Shown piece by piece: positions 59,895 through 64,000 of a stretch of 64,000 bases of DNA; within the stretch, counting starts at the first letter, position 1, and the number at the start of each line of letters is the position of its first letter. A program made the position numbers and the translations under genes. The notes under the pieces were generated by a model. It was not told where the DNA came from. It saw only the letters and a program-made list of their open reading frames with translations, and did no database searches. The stretch is from Caldilinea sp. CFX5. Lineage in GTDB: Bacteria > Chloroflexota > Anaerolineae > Caldilineales > Caldilineaceae. The stretch spans positions 81,729 through 145,728 of the forward strand of contig QWII01000013.1 in NCBI GenBank assembly GCA_021405325.1, in the 5' to 3' direction.

Positions 59895-60346
59895 TTCAGT
59901 AGCCCTTGTCCCCTTTTGGATTGGCTCACTTTATACTTGTGCTTGTTTGACTTCTACGCCAAACGAAACGGCGCCAATTATCTGCTGCGCCGTGGCGCCT
60001 TCGGCGCCACGGCGCAGCAACTTCCACATTCACTAGTTCCCCTATCTTCCAGGCAGCGATCAACGATAGGCGCCCCATCGACAGTGCGGTGAGCAATGCT
60101 GCTCGTCATGAAGCTGGTCGATGCGAACGCCGGGCAAGCATTCCCAACAGCGACATCACCATGCAGTACAAGCGCGGCTGAGATTTGGCCGGTGCGCGAA
60201 ATGGATCTACTATGATAGGCTGGACTTGTATCAAAGGGCGCAACACAGCTTGTGCTTACTTGAGGATGGGCGCCACGCCAAGCGCCAGGGCCAACAGTGG
60301 CGCACATACGGGACGGTTTTCTGAGAAAGAATTTGGCTATATCGTT
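59895..60346. other. 450-bp region without a convincing gene
   Basis: Contains the hairpin at 59983-60019 and otherwise no frame with a good start. A reverse-strand frame (about 59978-60361) has biased composition but no recognisable domain. The promoter of the 60347 gene should be here; none was clear. Confidence 0.5.
59983..60019. repeat. GC-rich perfect hairpin, 17-bp arms
   Basis: TGCTGCGCCGTGGCGCC and its complement around TTC, about 90 bp after the permease stop. No T-tract; probably a word/palindrome element or a strong pause site. Confidence 0.7.
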
Positions 60347-62152
60347 ATGTTCACGGGACAAGAATTGGTTTTGATCGGCATTATTGCCGTTACGTTGTTG
60401 CTCATCGTGTTTGATCTATTGCGAGCTGATCTGGTTGCGATTCTCGTTCTCGCCATCTTACCGCTGACGGGCATCGTTACCGTACAAGAGGCATTTTCGG
60501 GCTTCAGCCGTTCGGTCGTGATTACCATTATCGGTCTCTTTATCATTACGCAGGTGTTGGAAGATACAGGAGTAGTGCAATGGATCGCCGAGCGGATGAA
60601 AACCATCGGCGCCGGTTCGGAAGTGCGGCTGATTTTGCTCTTCATGGCGGCCGGCGCCGCGCTTTCGTTGGTGATGAACAACATTGCGGCAGGGGCCGTC
60701 CTGCTGCCGGCGACCGTGCAGGTGGGGCGTGAGTCCAATGTCGCCCCTTCGAAGCTCTTAATTCCTCTTTCGTTTGGCACCTTGATCGGCGGCATGGCCA
60801 CCTATTTCACCACAGCCAATATCATTCTCAGCAGTATCCTGCGCGACCAGGGGCAGGCCGCCTTGGGGATGACCAGCTTTTTGCCGACGGGCGGATTGAT
60901 TGTGGTGGCCGGTCTGCTTTTTATGGCTTTGGTGGGGCGGCATTTGCTGCCGGAGCGCGAATCAATGGCGCAAAGCGCCAGCCCCTATCTGCTTTCGCGA
61001 AATTTGCGCGCGATGTACCAGCTAGACGAGCAACTGTGGGAAGTGCGCGTTTTGCCCAACTCCCAATTGGCCGGTCTATCACTGGCGCAAAGTAAGATCG
61101 GGCAAGCTTTGGGGCTTACGGTGATCGCTATTTGGCGCAATCAAGAGGCGATTCTCAATCCCTCACCGACCGAAGTGATCGAGGCGAACGACTACTTAGT
61201 GCTCTTGGGCAGAGAAGATCGGGTGGCCCGTCTTGTCGAATGGGGAGCCGAACTTGGGCGACGCAATGGCAACAATGGTCAGGAGCAAAACTATTTCGTT
61301 GATCTCGTGGAAATGATCATTCCCCCGCGTTCGACGGTTCTCGGCAAATCCCTGGCCGAATTGAACTTCCGTCAGAAATATCACCTGACGGGTGTCGCTT
61401 TGTGGCGGGAGGGACTCAGTTTTCGCAATGATGTCGGCACGATTCCCCTCGAACCCGGTGACGCACTCTTGATGGTCGGCACGCCGAAGCATATTCAGAC
61501 ATTGGCCAAGGATCGCAACTTTCTGATTTTGCAAAGCACCCATACGGCGCGTCCGCCACGCCCCCAAAAGGCGGGATGGGCGCTGCTGATTACCGGGCTG
61601 GTCTTAGTCGCTTCGATCTTTTCCCTTGTGCCGACCGGCGAAGCGATGATGTTGGGCGTAGCAGCGATGGCGTTAAGCGGTTGCATTAACTTGGATGACG
61701 CCTATCGCGGGATTGGCTGGCGCGTCATTTTTCTGATCGCCGGTATGCTCCCGCTCAGCCTGGCGATGACCAACACGGGTCTGGCGGCCCGCATTGGAGA
61801 GGCCATTGTGACGGTTGTCAGTCCTTATGGGGCGCTGGCCTTAGTCGGCAGCCTGTTTCTGTTAACAATGGTGATCACCCAAGTGATCGGCGGCCAGGTG
61901 ACGGCGCTGATGATTGGCCCGATTGCCGTCACGGCTGCCCTCCAGCTTGGCATGAATGCCCAAGCGGTGGCTGTCGCCGTGGCGATTGCCTGTTCAGCGG
62001 CCTTCTTAACCCCCATTGCCCATCCGGTCAATGTCCTCATGATGGGGCCGGGCGGCTATGTTCCCCGTGATTTTCTGAAAGTTGGGTTGGGGATGGCGCT
62101 CGTCACCTTTGTGGCCCTACTCATCGGCATGAAGATCTTTTGGCAAGTGTAA
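60347..62152 (+). CDS. SLC13/ArsB-like permease with two RCK_C (TrkA-C) domains
   Basis: 601 residues from ATG 60347; the longer frame upstream lacks a site. N-terminal membrane half (about 1-195: LLRADLVAILVLAILPLTGI, MNNIAAGAVLLPATVQVGRE, ATYFTTANIILSSILRDQGQ), then two TrkA_C-type cytoplasmic domains (about 220-390: VRVLPNSQLAGLSLAQSKIG, then MIIPPRSTVLGKSLAELNFR) and a second membrane half. This is the SLC13-like (DASS/CitT) family with inserted regulatory domains; likely a sodium-coupled anion transporter. Confidence 0.9.
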   Translation: MFTGQELVLIGIIAVTLLLIVFDLLRADLVAILVLAILPLTGIVTVQEAFSGFSRSVVITIIGLFIITQVLEDTGVVQWIAERMKTIGAGSEVRLILLFMAAGAALSLVMNNIAAGAVLLPATVQVGRESNVAPSKLLIPLSFGTLIGGMATYFTTANIILSSILRDQGQAALGMTSFLPTGGLIVVAGLLFMALVGRHLLPERESMAQSASPYLLSRNLRAMYQLDEQLWEVRVLPNSQLAGLSLAQSKIGQALGLTVIAIWRNQEAILNPSPTEVIEANDYLVLLGREDRVARLVEWGAELGRRNGNNGQEQNYFVDLVEMIIPPRSTVLGKSLAELNFRQKYHLTGVALWREGLSFRNDVGTIPLEPGDALLMVGTPKHIQTLAKDRNFLILQSTHTARPPRPQKAGWALLITGLVLVASIFSLVPTGEAMMLGVAAMALSGCINLDDAYRGIGWRVIFLIAGMLPLSLAMTNTGLAARIGEAIVTVVSPYGALALVGSLFLLTMVITQVIGGQVTALMIGPIAVTAALQLGMNAQAVAVAVAIACSAAFLTPIAHPVNVLMMGPGGYVPRDFLKVGLGMALVTFVALLIGMKIFWQV

Positions 62153-62315
62153 TCGCTGTCGGCTATTTTCATTCCGCCTTGCAATCCGCCAACAGGGTGG
62201 CAATCCAGCGGGTGCGATCTAAAGTGGCGGCAAGCGCTAATGACCAGAATGGGCCGCCGAACAGCAATAAAGGCGCCGGGGATACCATAGGTTCATCAAT
62301 CAGTAGACTGCAATC

Positions 62316-62348
62316 ACAAACCAGGTTTCTGGCAGAAACCTGGTTTGT
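62316..62348. repeat. AAACC-GGTTTCT hairpin, GGC loop
   Basis: ACAAACCAGGTTTCT, GGC, AGAAACCTGGTTTGT: perfect 15-bp arms. The element at 63018-63088 uses the same scheme (AAACCGGGTTTCT) and the same GGC loop. The rest of the gap 62153-62432 holds no clear gene. Confidence 0.75.
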
Positions 62349-62432
62349 CGCGCAACGGCGTTGCCGTCGCCATGGCTTTACAACCATCAGCGGCGGCAGC
62401 GGCCTTTCCTATGCTTTTCTTCCACTCGGCTC

Positions 62433-62861
62433 TTAGGTGCGCCTGAGCAATTCATCACGCGTGACCTTCAAATAAACGCCGTTGCTATCCACACGCGCAA
62501 TCCGATCCGGGATGACATAGCGATCCGCCGCAAACAGGCTGTTACTGTCGATGCGGATGAAACCACTGTGTTGTAGTTTCTGCGCCATCTCATCCGGCAT
62601 ATCACTGGGGTTAAAGACCGAGGCCACCATATCGACCAGCGGTTGATCATAGCCATTGTCGGCAGGGGCAACAGTGGCCGGACCGCTCCCCTGGGCGCGT
62701 TGGCTGTCGCTGGCGGCGCCAAACTGCACATAATCGACCGTGCCGATCTTCTCCTGGTTGGCGTCGTAAACAGTCATTCCTTCGTGAATATCATTGAGAA
62801 TGCTCTGCTCCTGGGTTGTATCCATGACGTCATGCGCCTGCTGGGTTGTGTGGTGAGTCAT
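62433..62861 (-). CDS. DUF2171/PRC-barrel-like small protein
   Basis: 142 residues. After a polar N-terminus (MTHHTTQQAHDVMDTTQEQS) comes IHEGMTVYDANQEKIGTVDY, the PRC/DUF2171 start, and later GFIRIDSNSLFAADRYVIPD. Soluble, cytoplasmic; such proteins are often stress-linked but of unknown function. Confidence 0.72.
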   Translation of the reverse strand: MTHHTTQQAHDVMDTTQEQSILNDIHEGMTVYDANQEKIGTVDYVQFGAASDSQRAQGSGPATVAPADNGYDQPLVDMVASVFNPSDMPDEMAQKLQHSGFIRIDSNSLFAADRYVIPDRIARVDSNGVYLKVTRDELLRRT

Positions 62862-63017
62862 CGCTTTTGCTCCTTTGGCCGTCAGCGGCCGCTACGGTTC
62901 TACTGGCGGTTTGCCAGCGAAATGACTGTGCTGCCAATCAATTCGGGTGATGAGACCATAGCAGAAAGAGGACCCTGCCGCCCTATATCAAGTTATAGGG
63001 GAAAGACATACTGATAC

Positions 63018-63088
63018 AACAAACCGGGTTTCTACAACAAACCGGGTTTCTGGCAGAAACCCGGTTTGTTGTAGAAACCCGGTTTGTT
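63018..63088. repeat. Double AAACCGGGTTTCT hairpin, 34-bp perfect arms
   Basis: Arms 63018-63051 and 63055-63088 each contain two copies of AACAAACCGGGTTTCT and are perfectly complementary around GGC. Downstream of the 63105 membrane gene; could stabilise its mRNA end. Confidence 0.88.
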
Positions 63089-63104
63089 CCCCGCGCGCGA
63101 TAGC

Positions 63105-63785
63105 TCACAGAGGTTCAACAACCTTCTCCTGCCGATACAAGTAGGCGGAGAAGAGCAATACCCAGAGGGCCACGGTAACAAAGACCAACCATTCCAGCAG
63201 CGAAGGCAGCCAGAAGATGGGGCGATCCGGTCCCGGCGGGCCAAGCACGTAGGCTTGCAACGGGTTTTCATACAAGTAAAGCGGCAGCGCTAAAAAGAGG
63301 GCAAAGGCCAGGGTGGCGGCAAAGCTGGGCAACGCCAACCAGCGGGCAAAGCGGTGCTGATCGGTTGCGAGAATCATCAGCGTAAAGAGGGCAAAGGTGA
63401 TGGAACCGCCAATGAAAAAGGTCATGGCCGCATTGCGATGATAGTAAAATTGCGTTACGGGAAAAACGCCGACAAAAATAACGGCAACCGCCGCAATGAC
63501 GCCGGTCAAGGCCACGAAACGCATGCCCGGATTGCCCACACACAAGCTCAACCCGACCATAAAACCCAGGAGAAAGAGACCACCGAATACAAGGCCCCCG
63601 TTGAAGAGCCAAGCCAGGGTCGAGACAGCAGGCTTGCCCAGGTCCGAAATATTGCGGTTCAAGATCGAATAGGGATAACCTTGGGGATCTTGGAAGGTCA
63701 GGGCGGCGGCGATGGTGGCAAGCAGGATGATGGCAATGCCAACAAAACCACACTGGTAAGTCAGCTTAGCCAGGTTACGTTGCAT
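63105..63785 (-). CDS. DUF998-family membrane protein
   Basis: 226 residues with about seven membrane segments. YPYSILNRNISDLGKPAVST (about 38-57) is the hallmark of DUF998 (NISDLG). Function unknown. Followed by the long hairpin at 63018. Confidence 0.85.
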   Translation of the reverse strand: MQRNLAKLTYQCGFVGIAIILLATIAAALTFQDPQGYPYSILNRNISDLGKPAVSTLAWLFNGGLVFGGLFLLGFMVGLSLCVGNPGMRFVALTGVIAAVAVIFVGVFPVTQFYYHRNAAMTFFIGGSITFALFTLMILATDQHRFARWLALPSFAATLAFALFLALPLYLYENPLQAYVLGPPGPDRPIFWLPSLLEWLVFVTVALWVLLFSAYLYRQEKVVEPL

Positions 63786-63823
63786 GGCGAATCGGTTGAA
63801 GCGTTATGGGGCGCCATTGCGCC

Positions 63824-64000
63824 TTAATCCAGCACCGGCTCCCACGCTTCGGACCAAAAGCCGGGGTAGCCGCAAATCGTCATCGGCTTGGTAAAGGTGA
63901 GCGTCTGCCAGGCCAGAGCATCGACATAGGTCGCGACGGCCGCACGGTAATCGACCGAGTACGACTCGACTTCGGCTTCCATCAGCATTCCGACAACCTC
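63824..64000 (-). CDS. C-terminal part of an unidentified protein
   Basis: The minus strand is open from the window edge to a TAA at 63824 (58 residues): VESYSVDYRAAVATYVDALA, then WQTLTFTKPMTICGYPGFWS and EAWEPVLD. Composition looks coding and soluble. Family not recognisable from this fragment; the start lies outside the window. Confidence 0.65.
   Translation of the reverse strand, partial: EVVGMLMEAEVESYSVDYRAAVATYVDALAWQTLTFTKPMTICGYPGFWSEAWEPVLD

Noticed and set aside
59978..60361. 127-codon frame on the minus strand in the gap before the SLC13 gene
   Set aside because: No domain, no start signal, and it reads through a GC-rich hairpin; considered a remnant but not supported.
62169..62387. 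72-codon minus-strand frame (SPAPLLLFGGPFWSLALAAT)
   Set aside because: The end looks weakly protein-like, but it reads through the 62316 hairpin and has no start site; possibly a relic, not callable.

Overview
The window reads as a chromosomal segment of a Chloroflexota bacterium, probably of the Anaerolineae/Caldilineales type. That is an inference from the mix of gene families: a BTAD/NB-ARC/TPR regulator, DUF4351 and Rpn-like PD-(D/E)XK proteins, several phytanoyl-CoA-dioxygenase-like (PhyH) enzymes, GT-C membrane glycosyltransferases, a T-box before alaX and many toxin-antitoxin remnants. No rRNA, tRNA or CRISPR array was recognised. Gene starts given here were moved to the best Shine-Dalgarno/ATG where the longest open frame looked too long.

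Layout. 1-4.8 kb: two copies of a small module (XRE regulator, palindromic spacer, divergent small protein), decayed DUF4351/Rpn genes, an SDR and a VapC-type TA pair. 4.8-11.4 kb: a 1016-aa BTAD regulator, a SnoaL pseudogene with two stops, an intact Rpn-like gene and a gene broken by an 85-bp MITE. 11.4-18.7 kb: ileS, a GNAT, a RAYT-like gene, alaX with a T-box leader, lipA and a MazF pair. 18.8-31.1 kb: a truncated NACHT ATPase, then a minus-strand glycan block (DegT aminotransferase, GT2, three large membrane proteins, a Wzy-like protein). 31.7-48.8 kb: a catabolic-looking region with four PhyH oxygenases, two SDRs, an epimerase, two Gfo/Idh/MocA oxidoreductases, a sugar ABC transporter without its ATPase, and an AlbA_2-ParA gene pair. 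49-53.2 kb: an IS605-type tnpB element, itself broken, beside a truncated oligopeptide permease and a fused DppD-DppF ATPase. 53.2-64 kb: a broken PIN locus, a shortened FGE-like protein, a GGCT-PNPOx fusion, a second sugar ABC transporter, an SLC13/RCK-type transporter and small membrane or stress-type proteins.

The strongest unusual signal is not a single gene but a dense population of non-coding palindromic elements. Three hairpins (14655, 15772, 45414) have unrelated 29-31 bp stems but the same 11-nt loop GAGCYTGTCGA. Two copies of an 85-bp MITE (10831, 46882) are identical and each is flanked by a 5-bp target duplication. A 105-bp MITE with an 8-bp duplication sits inside tnpB. An 80-bp hairpin with 12-bp flanking repeats has apparently fused dppD to dppF. 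Other hairpins lie in frame in linkers of a regulator, ileS and two membrane proteins, or built of short repeated words between genes. A RAYT-like gene whose HUH motif has become QVQ lies next to one of the conserved-loop hairpins.

The second theme is a small-protein family (300-575, 3502-3816, 20323-20454) sharing an N-terminal MxTYxxEKV-like motif, twice paired with a divergent XRE regulator across a perfect palindrome. The third theme is gene decay: premature stops, reciprocal decay of a duplicated Rpn-SDR segment, and two TA loci that kept the antitoxin but lost the N-terminal part of the toxin.
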